Shown: piece after piece, positions 42,461-52,875 of the stretch
Numbering within the stretch: position 1 is the stretch's first letter
Layout of the letters: each line of letters starts with the position of its first letter
Assembly: GCA_014650475.1 (NCBI GenBank)
Contig: BMVA01000007.1
Span: forward strand, 124,001 to 188,000
DNA from: Streptomyces albogriseolus
Lineage (GTDB): Bacteria > Actinomycetota > Actinomycetes > Streptomycetales > Streptomycetaceae
Length of the DNA: 64,000 nucleotides
Reading direction: 5' to 3'
The notes under the pieces: model-generated
Told to the model about the DNA's origin: nothing
Seen by the model: only the letters and a program-made list of their open reading frames with translations
Databases searched by the model: none
Position numbers and translations under genes: made by a program

Positions 42461-42665
42461 GGTACGCCCTCCAAGTCGTGCGGCAGGGGAACCCTTGCTG
42501 GCTGATCTTCCGTCTGACCTGCGCTGCCCACTGGTGCCGTGGTGTCACGTCCAGTGGACCCTCCCGTACCGGTCAACGCCAGGCGAGGGGCACTAGTTCC
42601 CTTGTGCGCGTGGTGGCGCGTGTCAACCGTCCGGGTGAAGGGCCGCGCGAGGCAGGACGAGCCGC

Positions 42666-44192
42666 TCAGAAGAGGCCGGTCTCCGTGAAACGCAGGACCA
42701 GTTGCGGGGCGCCGGAGAGGGCGATGCCGAGGACGCCGGTCAGGGCAAGCGCCGCGGTGAGCGGGGCGGGCAGGCGGTGGGGCGCGGCCGCGCCTCCCGC
42801 CGTCTCCCCCTCGGCGGCCGTCTCCGGCGCGCGGAACAGCAGTGCCGTCCAGCGCAGGTAGTACACCAGCGCGATGACGACGTTGACGGCCATGACGACG
42901 GCCAGCCAGCCCAGCCCGGCGTCGACGGCCGCCGCGAACACGGTGACCTTGGCGAAGAGGCCGATGACACCCGGCGGGAGGCCGGCGAGGCACAGCAGGA
43001 AGAAGCCCATGAGCAGCGCGGTGAGCGGACTCGCGGCGTACAGGCCGCGGTAGTCGGCGACCCGGTTGAGCCGGTGTGCGCGGCCGACGAGGGCGGCCAC
43101 CGCGAAGGCGCCCAGGTTCACGGCGCCGTACATGAGGGCGTAGGCGAGGGTGGAGCCGACCGCCTTCTCGGGGTCGTCGGAGTACCCGGCGGCGGCGATC
43201 GGGACGAGCAGGTAGCCGGCCTGGCCGACGGACGACCAGGCGAGCAGGCGTACGGCGCTGTACGCGCGCGTGGACCGCTGGCGCAGGGCGCCGACGTTGC
43301 CGACCGTCATGGTGAGGGCGGCCAGCACGGCCAGGGCGGGGGCCCAGGCGTCCGCGTACGACGGCAGGGCCACGACCGTGACGAGGATGAGGCCGGAGAA
43401 GCCGACCGCCTTGCCGATGACGGACAGGTAGGCGGCGATCGGGAGCGGGGCGCCCACGTAGGTGTCGGGGACCCAGAAGTGGAAGGGGACGGCGGCCGTC
43501 TTGAAGGCGAAGCCGACCAGGGTGAGGACGACACCGGTCTGTGCGAGGGTCTCGAGCTGCCCGTCGACGTGCTGGATGCGTTCGGCGACCCGGGTGAGGT
43601 GGAGGGTGCCGGTGGCGGCGTAGACGAAGCTGATGCCGAGCAGGCTGACCGCGGTGGCGGTGACCGAGGAGAGGAAGAACTTCAGGGCCGCTTCGGAGGA
43701 CCTGCGGTCGCCGTGGCGCAGGCCGACCAGGGCGAAGGCGGGCAGGGACGCCACCTCCAGGGCGACGACGAGGGTCGCGAGGTCCCGGGAGGCGGGCAGC
43801 AGGGCCGCGCCGGCCGCGGAGGAGAGGAACAGGAACCAGTACTCGCCCTCGGGGAGCCGCTTGCCGGAGTCCTTCAGCGCGGTCACGGACAGCAGGGCGC
43901 AGAGCAGGGCGCCGCCGAGCACCAGGAACTGGATGACGAGGGTGAAGCGGTCCGCGGTGTAGCTGCACACCTCGGTGTCGCCGACCAGGCAGAAGGTGGA
44001 GCGGTCGGCGTCGAGGAGCGGCAGCAGCATGAGCGCGGCGGCCGCGAGTCCGGCCACCGCGATCCAGCCGAGCAGCGGCTTCCTGGACTCCGCGACGAAC
44101 AGGTCGGCGACCAGCACGACGAGTCCGACGACCGCCGCGATGGTGGGCGGTGCGATGGCCAGCCAGTCGACGGACTGGACGAGGGAGCTCAT
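42666..44192 (-). CDS. nuoN: NADH-quinone oxidoreductase-like subunit N
   Basis: Antiporter-like proton-pumping membrane subunit of complex I. 508 residues from MSSLVQSVDWLAIAPPTIAA with about 14 TM helices and the conserved discontinuous helix regions (EVASLPAFALVGL; VGFAFKTAAVPFHFWVPDTY; FFLLCLAGLPPGVIGLFAKV). The ATG overlaps the nuoM stop (ATGA). Last gene of a ten-gene nuo cluster. Confidence 0.96.
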   Translation of the reverse strand: MSSLVQSVDWLAIAPPTIAAVVGLVVLVADLFVAESRKPLLGWIAVAGLAAAALMLLPLLDADRSTFCLVGDTEVCSYTADRFTLVIQFLVLGGALLCALLSVTALKDSGKRLPEGEYWFLFLSSAAGAALLPASRDLATLVVALEVASLPAFALVGLRHGDRRSSEAALKFFLSSVTATAVSLLGISFVYAATGTLHLTRVAERIQHVDGQLETLAQTGVVLTLVGFAFKTAAVPFHFWVPDTYVGAPLPIAAYLSVIGKAVGFSGLILVTVVALPSYADAWAPALAVLAALTMTVGNVGALRQRSTRAYSAVRLLAWSSVGQAGYLLVPIAAAGYSDDPEKAVGSTLAYALMYGAVNLGAFAVAALVGRAHRLNRVADYRGLYAASPLTALLMGFFLLCLAGLPPGVIGLFAKVTVFAAAVDAGLGWLAVVMAVNVVIALVYYLRWTALLFRAPETAAEGETAGGAAAPHRLPAPLTAALALTGVLGIALSGAPQLVLRFTETGLF

Positions 44193-45763
44193 CGGGTGCC
44201 TCCTGCGAGGAGCTGCTGCACGGCCGGGTCGGTCAGCCCCAGGAGGACCTTGGGCCACAGGCCGGCGACGACGGTGAGGACGACGAGCGGGGTCCAGGCC
44301 GCGAACTCGTAGGAGCGCACGTCGGTGTAGGCCGGCGTGTCCTTCGGCGCGGCGCCCATGCAGACCCGGCGGACCACGATCAGCAGGTAGGCGGCGGTGA
44401 GCAGGGTGCCGAACGCGCCGATCGACATGAAGGTGAGGAAGGCCGGACGGCTGAGCCCCTCGGCGGGGTCGAAGGCGCCGAACAGCGCCAGCATCTCGCC
44501 CCAGAACCCGGCGAGGCCGGGCAGGCCGAGGGAGGCGACGGCGGCGAAGGCGAGCAGGCCGCCGAGGCGGGGGGCCTTGCCGTAGAGGGCGGCTCCGGTC
44601 TCCTGGGCGAGGGCGTCGAGGTCGGTGCTGCCGGTGCGCTCCTTCAGTCCGCCGACCAGGAAGAACAGCAGGCCGGTGATGAGGCCGTGGGCGATGTTGG
44701 CGAACAGGGCGCCGTTGACTCCGGTCGGGGTCATGGTCGCGATGCCGAGCAGGACGAAACCCATGTGGCCGACGGAGGAGTAGGCGATGAGGCGCTTGAG
44801 GTCGCCCTTCGCGCCCTTCCTGGCCAGGGCGAGGCAGGCGAGGGACCCGTAGATGACGCCGACGACGGCGAACGCGGCGAGGTACGGCGCGAAGGTGCGG
44901 AAGCCGTCGGGCGCGGCCGGGAGCAGGATGCGGACGAAGCCGTACGTGCCCATCTTCAGCAGGACGCCGGCGAGCAGGACGGAGCCGACCGTCGGGGCGG
45001 CGGTGTGGGCGTCGGGCAGCCAGCTGTGCAGGGGCCACATCGGCGTCTTCACCGCGAGCCCGAGCCCGATCGTCAGAACGGCGATGACCTGCACGGACGC
45101 GGTCAGTGACCGGCCGTTGTCAGTGGCGAGTGCCACCATGTCGAACGTGCCCGCCTTGATCCCGATCAGGAGCAGGCCGAGCAGCATGACCACGGAGCCG
45201 AGCAGCGTGTACAGGATGAACTTCCAGGCGGCCTCGGCCCGGCCCTCGCCGCCCCAGCGGGCGATGAGGAAGTACATCGGGACGAGGACCGTCTCGAAGG
45301 CGAGGAAGAACAGGACGAGGTCGAGGACGGCGAAGGTCGCCAGGGTGCCGGACTCGAGGACGAGCAGCAGGGCGACGAAGGCCTTCGGGGACGGCCCCGT
45401 GGGCGGCTTGAAGTACGAGTAGAGGGCGCTGAGGAAGGTCAGCAGGGCGGTCAGGACCAGAAGGGGGAGCGAGATGCCGTCGATGCCGAGGTGGATCCGC
45501 ACGTCGAGTGCGGGGATCCAGCTGATGTCGGTCGTGGCCTGCATCGTCGACGGGTGGTCGTGGTCGAAGCCGAGCGCCAGGACGATCGCGGCGATGAGGA
45601 TCACGCCGGTGACGGTCACGCCGTGGCGGAGCACGGCCTGCTCGGGAGAGCTCCCCTTCAGTCCGGGCGGGGCGGGCAGCAGAGCGGCGGCGGCGCCGAG
45701 GAGCGGGCCGACGACGATCAATGCCAGAAGGAACTGCATCACGGACTCGTTGATATCGATCAC
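44189..45763 (-). CDS. nuoM: NADH-quinone oxidoreductase-like subunit M
   Basis: Antiporter-like proton-pumping subunit, 524 residues. Signatures: HLGIDGISLPLLVLTALLTF, ETVLVPMYFLIARWGGEGRA, VKTPMWPLHSWLPDAHTAAP, LIAYSSVGHMGFVLLG and GLPGLAGFWGEMLALFGAF. The conserved Glu/Lys of the proton path are visible in FETVLVP and the K of VKTPMWP. GTG start seven bases after the nuoL stop; an ATG eight codons in is possible but has no site. Confidence 0.96.
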   Translation of the reverse strand: MIDINESVMQFLLALIVVGPLLGAAAALLPAPPGLKGSSPEQAVLRHGVTVTGVILIAAIVLALGFDHDHPSTMQATTDISWIPALDVRIHLGIDGISLPLLVLTALLTFLSALYSYFKPPTGPSPKAFVALLLVLESGTLATFAVLDLVLFFLAFETVLVPMYFLIARWGGEGRAEAAWKFILYTLLGSVVMLLGLLLIGIKAGTFDMVALATDNGRSLTASVQVIAVLTIGLGLAVKTPMWPLHSWLPDAHTAAPTVGSVLLAGVLLKMGTYGFVRILLPAAPDGFRTFAPYLAAFAVVGVIYGSLACLALARKGAKGDLKRLIAYSSVGHMGFVLLGIATMTPTGVNGALFANIAHGLITGLLFFLVGGLKERTGSTDLDALAQETGAALYGKAPRLGGLLAFAAVASLGLPGLAGFWGEMLALFGAFDPAEGLSRPAFLTFMSIGAFGTLLTAAYLLIVVRRVCMGAAPKDTPAYTDVRSYEFAAWTPLVVLTVVAGLWPKVLLGLTDPAVQQLLAGGTR

Positions 45764-45769
45764 GCCTGC

Positions 45770-47764
45770 TCACGCTCCCGTGGCGACGAGGACGGCGGCG
45801 ACCGCGAGGACGACGGTGCCGGCGAGCAGCGCGCTCACATAGGTCTGCAGATTGCCGGTCTGGGCGCGCCGGACGGCGGCGCCGAGCCAGCGGGGCAGGG
45901 TGCCCGCGCCGCGTACGTAGGTGTCGACGACCTCCCGGTCGAGGAACCGCACGAGGCTCGCGCCGGCTCGCACCGGGCGGACGAAGAGCGCCGAGTACAC
46001 GGCGTCCAGGTGGAAGCCGACGGCGGCGTGCCGGTGCAGCCGGCCGAGCAGCAGCCGGCCGGGGTCCGACGGGTCGGCCGCGTACGCGATGTTCCCGTAG
46101 GCAGGTTCGTGGCTCGCGATGGCCTCCGCCTCGACCTGCCCGGCGTCGCCCTCGGGGTGGGCGGCGACGGCGCCGAGGGGGACGCGGGCGGCGTGCGCGG
46201 TGGTGTGCCGCCAGGTGGCGTAGGTGACGATGCCGCCGACCAGGGCCACGCCCGTGCCGAGCACGGAGGTGGTGAGGGTCGGGGTGAGGTCGTGTCCGTC
46301 GAACCAGTCGGGCAGCACCCGGAAGGCGAAGCCGCCGAACGCCAGCGACGGCACGGCGAGCACCCACAGCACGGTGGTCATGGTGAGCGGCTGCCGGCCG
46401 TGGTCCGGCGCCTCGGTGCCGCTGCCGCGGAAGGCGAGCAGCCACAGCCGTGTCGCGTACGCGGCGGTGAGGAGGGCGGTGAGCAGTCCGGCGAGGAGGA
46501 CGATCCAGCCCGCGGCGGCGGGGGCGTGCTCGGTGTTGCCCGTGACGACGTGTTCGGCGACGCCGAGAACGGCCTCCTTGGAGAAGAAGCCGCTGAACGG
46601 CGGGATCGCGGCGAGCGCGAGGAGCGCCACGGTCATCGTCCAGTAGGCGTCGGGGACGCGGTCGCGCAGATGGTTCATGCGGGACATGGCGGCCAGGGAG
46701 TTGGTGCCGGCGGCGTGGATGATCACGCCGGCGGCGAGGAACAGCAGCGCCTTGAAGGCGCCGTGGGACAGGAGGTGGAAGACGGCGGCGCCGCGGTCGG
46801 CGACGGCGAGGGCGCCGGTCATGTAGCCGAGCTGGCCGATCGTCGAGTAGGCGAGGACGCGTTTGATGTCGTCCTGGGCGAGGGCGGCGAGCGCCGAGCC
46901 GGTCATCGTCACGGCGGCCATGACGGCGAGGACGGTCATCGCGGCCCGCGAGGCCTCGAAGAGCGGGAGGAGACGGGCGACGAAGTAGACGCCGGCGGCG
47001 ACCATCGTCGCGGCGTGGATCAGCGCGGAGACGGGGGTGGGGCCCGCCATCGCGTCCGGCAGCCAGGTGTGCAGCGGGAACTGCGCGGACTTGCCGGCCA
47101 CGCCCGCGAGGAGCAGCAGGGCGATCAGCGTCGGGTGGTCGATGCCGCCCTGCGCGACGGCGCCGAGGATCCGGGTGATGCGGAAGGACCCGGCGTCGGA
47201 GGCGAGCGCGAACAGGCCGATGAGGAAGGGGACGTCGCCGAGCTTGGTGACCAGGAAGGCCTTCAGCGAGGCGGCGCGCGCCTCGGGGGTCTCCCAGTAG
47301 TGGCCGACGAGGAAGTAGGAGCAGATGCCCATCACTTCCCAGCCGACCAGCAGCACCATCAGGTCGCCGGTGTAGACGACCAGGAGCATCGCGGAGGTGA
47401 ACAGCGAGACGAGAGCGGCGTACGACGGGTAGCGCGGGTCGTCGCGCAGATAGCCCGTGGAGTAGATCTGCACGCAGGTCGCGACGGTGCCGACGACCAC
47501 TGCGGTGAGGGCGGCGAAGCCGTCGATGTGCAGGGCGAGTTCGATGGGGACCGAGCCGGTGGGGGTGAGCTCGGTCGCGGCGTCGACCGGGGCGCCGCCG
47601 CCCTGGCGCGCGGCGACGGCGGCGGCGAGCGCGAGGGAGGCGAGCGTCGGCAGAACGGCGAGCGGGCGGGCGAAGCCGGGCGCGGTGCGGCCCAGCAGCA
47701 GTCCGGCGAGCGCGCCGAGGAACGGAAGGAGGGGGACGAGGACGGCGAGGGCGGTCGTGGTCAC
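45770..47764 (-). CDS. nuoL: NADH-quinone oxidoreductase-like subunit L
   Basis: Distal antiporter-like subunit of complex I, 664 residues. Conserved blocks: [80 protein letters not shown], and [15 protein letters not shown]. The C-terminal part carries the lateral amphipathic helix region and final TM. The GTG start overlaps the nuoK stop (GTGA). Confidence 0.96.
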   Translation of the reverse strand: MTTTALAVLVPLLPFLGALAGLLLGRTAPGFARPLAVLPTLASLALAAAVAARQGGGAPVDAATELTPTGSVPIELALHIDGFAALTAVVVGTVATCVQIYSTGYLRDDPRYPSYAALVSLFTSAMLLVVYTGDLMVLLVGWEVMGICSYFLVGHYWETPEARAASLKAFLVTKLGDVPFLIGLFALASDAGSFRITRILGAVAQGGIDHPTLIALLLLAGVAGKSAQFPLHTWLPDAMAGPTPVSALIHAATMVAAGVYFVARLLPLFEASRAAMTVLAVMAAVTMTGSALAALAQDDIKRVLAYSTIGQLGYMTGALAVADRGAAVFHLLSHGAFKALLFLAAGVIIHAAGTNSLAAMSRMNHLRDRVPDAYWTMTVALLALAAIPPFSGFFSKEAVLGVAEHVVTGNTEHAPAAAGWIVLLAGLLTALLTAAYATRLWLLAFRGSGTEAPDHGRQPLTMTTVLWVLAVPSLAFGGFAFRVLPDWFDGHDLTPTLTTSVLGTGVALVGGIVTYATWRHTTAHAARVPLGAVAAHPEGDAGQVEAEAIASHEPAYGNIAYAADPSDPGRLLLGRLHRHAAVGFHLDAVYSALFVRPVRAGASLVRFLDREVVDTYVRGAGTLPRWLGAAVRRAQTGNLQTYVSALLAGTVVLAVAAVLVATGA

Positions 47765-48165
47765 GCGGTGGCCTCGGCCTTCTCGCCGGCGGCCGGGGCG
47801 GGGATCGCGCGGCCGGCGGCGTCGCTGTCGGGGTCGTCGGGGTCGTGGCCCTCGGCGGTGTCGCGCAGCCGGTCGATGTCCGAGGTGCCGCGGTTGCGGT
47901 ACACGGCGAGGACGATCGCGAGGCCGATGCCGATCTCGGCGGCGGCGACGGCGATGGTGAACAGGGCCAGGGCCTGGCCGGAGTGAAGGGTGTCCTCGGC
48001 GGCCCGGCTGAGCCAGGCGTCGAAGGCGACGAGGTTGAGGTTGACGGCGTTGAGCATCAGCTCGACCGACATCAGCACCAGGATCGCGTTGCGGCGGGCG
48101 AGGACGCCGTAGAGGCCGGTGCAGAAGAGGAGGGCGGCGAGGACGGCGGGATAGGCGAGGTGCAT
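47761..48165 (-). CDS. nuoK: NADH-quinone oxidoreductase-like subunit K
   Basis: Small three-TM subunit (MrpC homologue), 134 residues. The conserved membrane Glu is in [20 protein letters not shown], and a second Glu is in [21 protein letters not shown] hydrophilic Asp/Pro/Ala-rich tail of about 35 residues follows. The ATG shares a base with the nuoJ stop (TGATG). Confidence 0.96.
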   Translation of the reverse strand: MHLAYPAVLAALLFCTGLYGVLARRNAILVLMSVELMLNAVNLNLVAFDAWLSRAAEDTLHSGQALALFTIAVAAAEIGIGLAIVLAVYRNRGTSDIDRLRDTAEGHDPDDPDSDAAGRAIPAPAAGEKAEATA

Positions 48166-48833
48166 CAGCGGGCCCCTTCCTGGTCGCGCCGGGTGTCTGT
48201 CGTGCGGGTCGCCGGGCCGGACGGAGCCGCGTCCTTCGCGCCGGGCTCGGAGCCGGCCTCGGCCTTGCGGGACAGGACGATCGCGCCGACGAGGGCGGCG
48301 AGGAGAAGGACGGAGAGGGCCTCGAAGGGGAGGACCCAGTGCTGGAAGAGGCTGGCGCCGGTCACCTCGGTGGTGCCGGAGGGGGCGCCGTCCAGGTCGA
48401 TCCAGGTGGTGCGGAAGGCGTCGACGACCACCCAGACCAGGGCGGACGCCGCGGCGACGGCGACGGCGAGCGCGACCCAGCGGTTGCCGGAGTCCGCGTC
48501 CGGCGAGCGGCCGATGGGGGCGCGGGTGAGCATCAGCCCGAACAGAAGGAGGACGACGACGGAGCCGACGTAGATGAGGACCTGCACCCAGGCGATGAAC
48601 TCGGCGGTGAGCAGCAGGTATTCGACGGCGAGCCCGCCGAGGGCCACCACCAGCCACAGGGCGGCGTGCACCAGCTGCCGGGTGGTGACGGTGACGACGG
48701 CGGCCCCGAGGGTGACCAGGCCGACGAGAAGGAAGGTGATCTCCACGCCGGTCGGGGACAGGAAGCCGGGCGACTCGGCCGCCCGGTGCGCGGTGCCGGC
48801 CGCGAGGGCGCCGGCGGTCGCCGCGGTGCTCAT
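48165..48833 (-). CDS. nuoJ: NADH-quinone oxidoreductase-like subunit J
   Basis: Five-TM complex I subunit, 222 residues. Signature [40 protein letters not shown] with the conserved pi-bulge helix, and a final [22 protein letters not shown]. Its hydrophilic tail is charged. The ATG overlaps the nuoI stop by four bases. Confidence 0.95.
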   Translation of the reverse strand: MSTAATAGALAAGTAHRAAESPGFLSPTGVEITFLLVGLVTLGAAVVTVTTRQLVHAALWLVVALGGLAVEYLLLTAEFIAWVQVLIYVGSVVVLLLFGLMLTRAPIGRSPDADSGNRWVALAVAVAAASALVWVVVDAFRTTWIDLDGAPSGTTEVTGASLFQHWVLPFEALSVLLLAALVGAIVLSRKAEAGSEPGAKDAAPSGPATRTTDTRRDQEGAR

Positions 48834-49387
48834 GCGCGGCCCTCCTGACCCGGTTCGTCGGCCTGGGCGGCCGCGAGTTTGTCGGCGGTCTTGCGGGCGG
48901 CGGCCACTTCCTTCGGTTCCTCCGCGCCGGCGTCGAGTGCGGGCGGGGCCGGGACGGTCCACATCCACTCACGGAGCTTGTCCCGCTCGTGGGTGAGGTC
49001 ACGGATGTCGGTCTCCGCGTACTCGAACTCCGGGGACCAGAACAGCGCGTCGAAAGGACAGACCTCGATGCAGATACCGCAGTACATGCACAGGGCGAAG
49101 TCGATGGCGAACCGGTCGAGGACGTTGCGGCTGCGCTCGCGGCCGCCGGGGGCGGCGGGCGGAACCGTCTCCTTGTGCGAGTCGATGTAGATGCACCAGT
49201 CGGGGCACTCGCGGGCGCACAGCATGCAGACGGTGCAGTTCTCCTCGAACAGGCCGATCACCCCGCGGCTGCGGGGCGGCAGTTCGGGCTGGGTGTCCGG
49301 GTACTGCGCGGTGACGGACTTCCGCGTCATCGTCCGCAGCGTGACGGCCAGGCCCTTGGCCAGGCCGGAGCCGGGGATGGGGGCCAT
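48830..49387 (-). CDS. nuoI: NADH-quinone oxidoreductase-like subunit I
   Basis: Iron-sulfur subunit carrying clusters N6a and N6b, 185 residues. Both 2[4Fe-4S] motifs are complete: C51, C54, C57, C61 in [14 protein letters not shown] and C100, C103, C106, C110 in [18 protein letters not shown]. The ATG overlaps or abuts the nuoH stop. In a complex without E-F-G this subunit is the natural entry point for electrons from ferredoxin (inference). Confidence 0.96.
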   Translation of the reverse strand: MAPIPGSGLAKGLAVTLRTMTRKSVTAQYPDTQPELPPRSRGVIGLFEENCTVCMLCARECPDWCIYIDSHKETVPPAAPGGRERSRNVLDRFAIDFALCMYCGICIEVCPFDALFWSPEFEYAETDIRDLTHERDKLREWMWTVPAPPALDAGAEEPKEVAAARKTADKLAAAQADEPGQEGRA

Positions 49388-50355
49388 TACAGGAACACCA
49401 CCTTGACGACGCCGGTGAGGGCGATCTGGGCGAGGGCGAGAGGAACCAGGAGGGTCCAGGCGAACTTCTGCAGCTGGTCCTCGCGCAGCCGTGGGTAGCT
49501 GACGCGCAGCCAGATGACGACGAAGGCCAGCACCGCGGTCTTCAGCAGGGTCCACACCCAGCCGAGCCCGTCGGCGCCCCAGGGCCCGTGCCACCCGCCC
49601 AGGAACAGGACGGTGGTCAGGCCGCACAGCACGACGATCCCGGCGTACTCGGCGAGGAGGAACAGGGCGAAGCGCAGGCCGGTGTACTCGGTGTACGCAC
49701 CGAAGATGATCTCCGAGTCGGCGACCGGCATGTCGAAGGGCGGGCGCTGGAGTTCGGCGAGGCCCGCGACGAAGAAGACCAGCGCGCCGGTGATCTGCCA
49801 GGGCAGCCACCACCACTCGAACGCGTCGAGGATGCCGACGAGGGACACGGTCCCGGCGGCCATCGCCACGGAGGCGGCGGTGAGCAGCATCGGCAGTTCG
49901 TACGCGAGGAGCTGGGCGGCGGTGCGCAGGCCGCCGAGGAGGGAGTACTTGTTGGCGGACGCCCAGCCGGCCATGAGCGAGCCGAGGACGCCGACGCCCA
50001 TCACGGCCAGGACGAAGAACACGCCCGCGTCCAGCACCTGACCGACCGCGCCCTCGCCCGGCCCGATCGGAATGGCGAGCAGCACGAGGAGGTACGGCAG
50101 GAGCGCGACGGCCGGGGCGAGCTGGAAGATACGGCGGTCCGCGCCGGCCGGGACGATGTCCTCCTTCTGCGCGAACTTCACACCGTCGGCGATGAGCTGA
50201 GCCCAGCCGTGGAAGCCGCCCGCGTACATGGGGCCGAGGCGGCCCTGCATGTGCGCCATCACCTTGTGCTCGGTCTGGCCCACGAGCAGGGGGAAGGTCA
50301 GGAAGACGACGAACACGACGAGGAGTCGCAGGGCGACGTCGAGAACGTCGGTCAC
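49387..50355 (-). CDS. nuoH: NADH-quinone oxidoreductase-like subunit H
   Basis: Quinone-chamber membrane subunit, 322 residues with about eight TM helices. Conserved loops: [60 protein letters not shown] and [23 protein letters not shown] start; overlaps nuoC by four bases. Confidence 0.96.
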   Translation of the reverse strand: MTDVLDVALRLLVVFVVFLTFPLLVGQTEHKVMAHMQGRLGPMYAGGFHGWAQLIADGVKFAQKEDIVPAGADRRIFQLAPAVALLPYLLVLLAIPIGPGEGAVGQVLDAGVFFVLAVMGVGVLGSLMAGWASANKYSLLGGLRTAAQLLAYELPMLLTAASVAMAAGTVSLVGILDAFEWWWLPWQITGALVFFVAGLAELQRPPFDMPVADSEIIFGAYTEYTGLRFALFLLAEYAGIVVLCGLTTVLFLGGWHGPWGADGLGWVWTLLKTAVLAFVVIWLRVSYPRLREDQLQKFAWTLLVPLALAQIALTGVVKVVFL

Positions 50356-51617
50356 CGCGTGCCTCCTGAGGGGTCGTCGGGGATGTTCGTGTCGGGGCCG
50401 CCGGGTTCAGGGCGCGGCCCGGTCTCCGGCTCCGGCTCCGGGTCCGAGTCGGGACGCGCTTCGGGGTCCGGCTCGGGACGTGCTCCGGGGTCCGGCTCGG
50501 GCCGGGACGCGGTCTCCGGCTCCGGTTCCTCGAAGGCCGGCCGTGCGTGGTGCCACGGGGCGTCCGGGCTGCGCGGGGCGGCGGGCGGCTTGCGGTCACG
50601 CGGTTCCTCGGCGGGAGCCGCTGCCGTGTCGTCCGCGCCCGGCGCCTGATCCTGTCCCGTGCCCGGGGCGCCTTCGCGCTGCGACGCCGAACCCTCGCTC
50701 GCGCTGCGCGACCGGCGCGCGGGGACGTCCGCCTGTTGGCTCGCGGACCCCTCGGACGCCGAACGGGAACGACGAGGCGCAGGGGCTCCGCTCTCAGCGT
50801 CACCGGCACCGGCACCCGAGCCGCCCGTGCCCCTCTGGCTCGCGGACCCCTCCGACACCGACCGCGCCCTGCGCGGGGCGGCCGGCGGCCGGTCCGTACT
50901 CGCGTCGGCGCCCGCGTCCGCCCCCGCCCCCGTCGTCTGGCTCGCCGAGCCCTCGGAGACGGAGCGGGTGCGGCGGGGCGGGCGTTCGCCCGGGGTGCGG
51001 GCCGCCGCGGTGGCCGTGCGGCGGGCGGGGCGGGCCGGGGCGGGCGGGAGCTGGCCCTTGAGCGGGCCCCACTCGTTCGGGTCGGGCACGCCCGGCGGCA
51101 GCATCTGGCGCCGCTTGGGTCCGCCGTGCTCCGACTCCCCCGGCTCCTTGGCGCCGGGCCACGCCTTGGCGACCCGGGCCGCGAGGACGAAGTCCTTGCG
51201 CAGCGGGTGGCCCTCGAAGCCGTCCGGCAGCAGCAGATGGTCGAGGCCGGGATGCCCGGTGAAGTCGACGCCGAACATCTCGTGGGTCTCGCGCTCGTGC
51301 CAGGCCGCGCCCGCGTAGACGTCCACGGCGGACGGCAGGACGGGGGCCTCGTGCGGCACCGTGGTGCGCAGCAGCAGCCGCCGTACCGGGGAGAGGGCGG
51401 CGACGTGGGCGGTCACACGGAAGCCGGCGCCGGGTTCGTCGACCGCGCTCAGCCAGTCGAAGAAGGTGCAGCCGAGGCGGTCGCGGGCGGCTTCGAGGGC
51501 GGGGATCCAGGCGTCGGACGGCACGTCGACGGTGAGGACGCCGTACGCCTCCTCCGCCGTGGCCTGCGCGCCGAACAGGTCCTCGACGTCCGCGGGGAGC
51601 CAGCCGGCGGCGGTCAT
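50352..51617 (-). CDS. nuoC: NADH-quinone oxidoreductase-like subunit C with repeat-bearing C-terminal extension
   Basis: Peripheral-arm subunit of complex I. Residues 1-190 are the NuoC core with signature [20 protein letters not shown] and [16 protein letters not shown]. The remaining ~230 residues are low-complexity Pro/Ala/Arg/Glu-rich and contain four near-identical units RSxSEGSASQ (about 217-227, 251-261, 283-294 and 302-313), followed by EPEPET/PEPDP runs. The extension does not resemble NuoD, so this is not a NuoCD fusion. The ATG overlaps the nuoB stop (ATGA). The tail is predicted disordered; its role is unknown. Confidence 0.93.
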   Translation of the reverse strand: MTAAGWLPADVEDLFGAQATAEEAYGVLTVDVPSDAWIPALEAARDRLGCTFFDWLSAVDEPGAGFRVTAHVAALSPVRRLLLRTTVPHEAPVLPSAVDVYAGAAWHERETHEMFGVDFTGHPGLDHLLLPDGFEGHPLRKDFVLAARVAKAWPGAKEPGESEHGGPKRRQMLPPGVPDPNEWGPLKGQLPPAPARPARRTATAAARTPGERPPRRTRSVSEGSASQTTGAGADAGADASTDRPPAAPRRARSVSEGSASQRGTGGSGAGAGDAESGAPAPRRSRSASEGSASQQADVPARRSRSASEGSASQREGAPGTGQDQAPGADDTAAAPAEEPRDRKPPAAPRSPDAPWHHARPAFEEPEPETASRPEPDPGARPEPDPEARPDSDPEPEPETGPRPEPGGPDTNIPDDPSGGTR

Positions 51618-52252
51618 CCGGCACCCCCCTCGCCCTTGGGCGCGGGCGGCTCGACCAGCCCGCTCTGCAGCGCCGCCGCCGAGGGCCGCCCGGCGGAGCC
51701 GGTGCCGTACCGCTCCCCCAGCGACTCGCGGGCGATCTTCTCCTGGAGCTTGAGGATGCCCTGGAGCAGCGCCTCGGGCCGGGGCGGGCAGCCGGGGACG
51801 TAGACGTCGACGGGGATGATCTGGTCGACGCCCTTCGTGACGGAGTAGGAGTCCCAGTAGGGGCCGCCGCAGTTGCTGCACGCGCCGAAGGAGATGACGT
51901 ACTTCGGCTCGGGCATCTGCTCGTACAGGCGCTTGACCGCGGGCGCCATCTTGTCGGTGACCGTGCCGGAGACGACCATCAGGTCGGCCTGGCGGGGTCC
52001 CGGGGCGAACGGGATGACGCCGAGGCGGATGAAGTCGTGCCGGGCCATCGACGCGGCGATGAACTCGATCGCGCAGCAGGCGAGGCCGAAGTTGAACACC
52101 CAGAGCGAGTAGCGGCGACCCCAGTTGAGGACCACCTTCATCGGCTCGGGGGCGAGCCGGGCGAGCGCGCCGAGCCTCCCCTTGCCTTCGCCGGGGGGAA
52201 GTCCAGGCTCCGGCAGGAGCACCGGCTCGGGGGCGGCAGGGTTCACGTCCAT
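51614..52252 (-). CDS. nuoB: NADH-quinone oxidoreductase-like subunit B
   Basis: Carries cluster N2, the last electron carrier before quinone. 212 residues with the tandem Cys in [20 protein letters not shown], Cys in [17 protein letters not shown] and in [18 protein letters not shown]. An N-terminal Pro-rich leader of about 30 residues precedes the core. Overlaps nuoA by ten bases. Confidence 0.96.
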   Translation of the reverse strand: MDVNPAAPEPVLLPEPGLPPGEGKGRLGALARLAPEPMKVVLNWGRRYSLWVFNFGLACCAIEFIAASMARHDFIRLGVIPFAPGPRQADLMVVSGTVTDKMAPAVKRLYEQMPEPKYVISFGACSNCGGPYWDSYSVTKGVDQIIPVDVYVPGCPPRPEALLQGILKLQEKIARESLGERYGTGSAGRPSAAALQSGLVEPPAPKGEGGAG

Positions 52253-52635
52253 GTCAGGACGCCCTTCTTGTAGGCGTACAGCAGGCCCACGGCGAGGAAG
52301 CCGAGGAAGACGAACATCTCCACCAGGGTGGCCGCGCCGTACCCGTCGGCGGCGAAGACGGTCGCCCAGGGGAAGAGGAAGATCGAGTCGACGGCGAAGA
52401 TCACGTAGAGGAAGGCGTAGACGTAGTAGCGGACCTGGGTGTGGGCCCAGCCCTCGCCGACGGGGTCGACGCCGCACTCGTACGTCAGCAGCTTCTCCGG
52501 CGTGGGCACCACCGGCCGCAGCAGGCGGCCCGCGCCGAAGGCGACGGCGACGAACAGCAGGCCGACGACGGCGAGCAGTCCGACGACCGAGTAGGACTGG
52601 AAGTAGTCCGCCGCGACGACGGTCGTTTCCCGCAC
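52243..52635 (-). CDS. nuoA: NADH-quinone oxidoreductase-like subunit A
   Basis: Three-TM complex I subunit, 130 residues, first gene of the cluster. Signatures [20 protein letters not shown] and [20 protein letters not shown] are intact, including the loop Cys. GTG start with GAGGGGC upstream. Order A-B-C-H-I-J-K-L-M-N with nearly every junction overlapping; nuoD, E, F and G are absent from the cluster. Confidence 0.96.
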   Translation of the reverse strand: MRETTVVAADYFQSYSVVGLLAVVGLLFVAVAFGAGRLLRPVVPTPEKLLTYECGVDPVGEGWAHTQVRYYVYAFLYVIFAVDSIFLFPWATVFAADGYGAATLVEMFVFLGFLAVGLLYAYKKGVLTWT

Positions 52636-52745
52636 GTCCGCCCCTCACTCCTCAGATCGGCGACCAGGCACTCCTGCCTGTGCCCTGCCCTTGATCCGTG
52701 CCGGTGAACGCCGAACGCCACGGTCCGACGATCTGTACGCACGGG

Positions 52746-52774
52746 AGTCTAGGCCCTGATAAAGGCACGGTAAG
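52746..52774 (-). promoter_or_regulatory. Candidate nuoA promoter
   Basis: Leftward CTTACC (52769-52774), 17 bp, TAGACT (52746-52751), 111 bases upstream of nuoA in the region shared with the divergent sensor kinase gene. The -10 is good, the -35 weak. Confidence 0.4.
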
Positions 52775-52875
52775 CAGCCCGTCGCGGCTTGGCACGCGGG
52801 GGTGGGGTTTTCCTCAGTTCAGCTTGGCGGTCCGCCTCATGGCGCGGGCCCCCCGGCGCCGGGCAGGCTAGGCCC

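Noticed and set aside
50352-51617. NuoCD fusion that would explain the missing nuoD
   Set aside because: The C-terminal half is low-complexity repeats with no NuoD motif.
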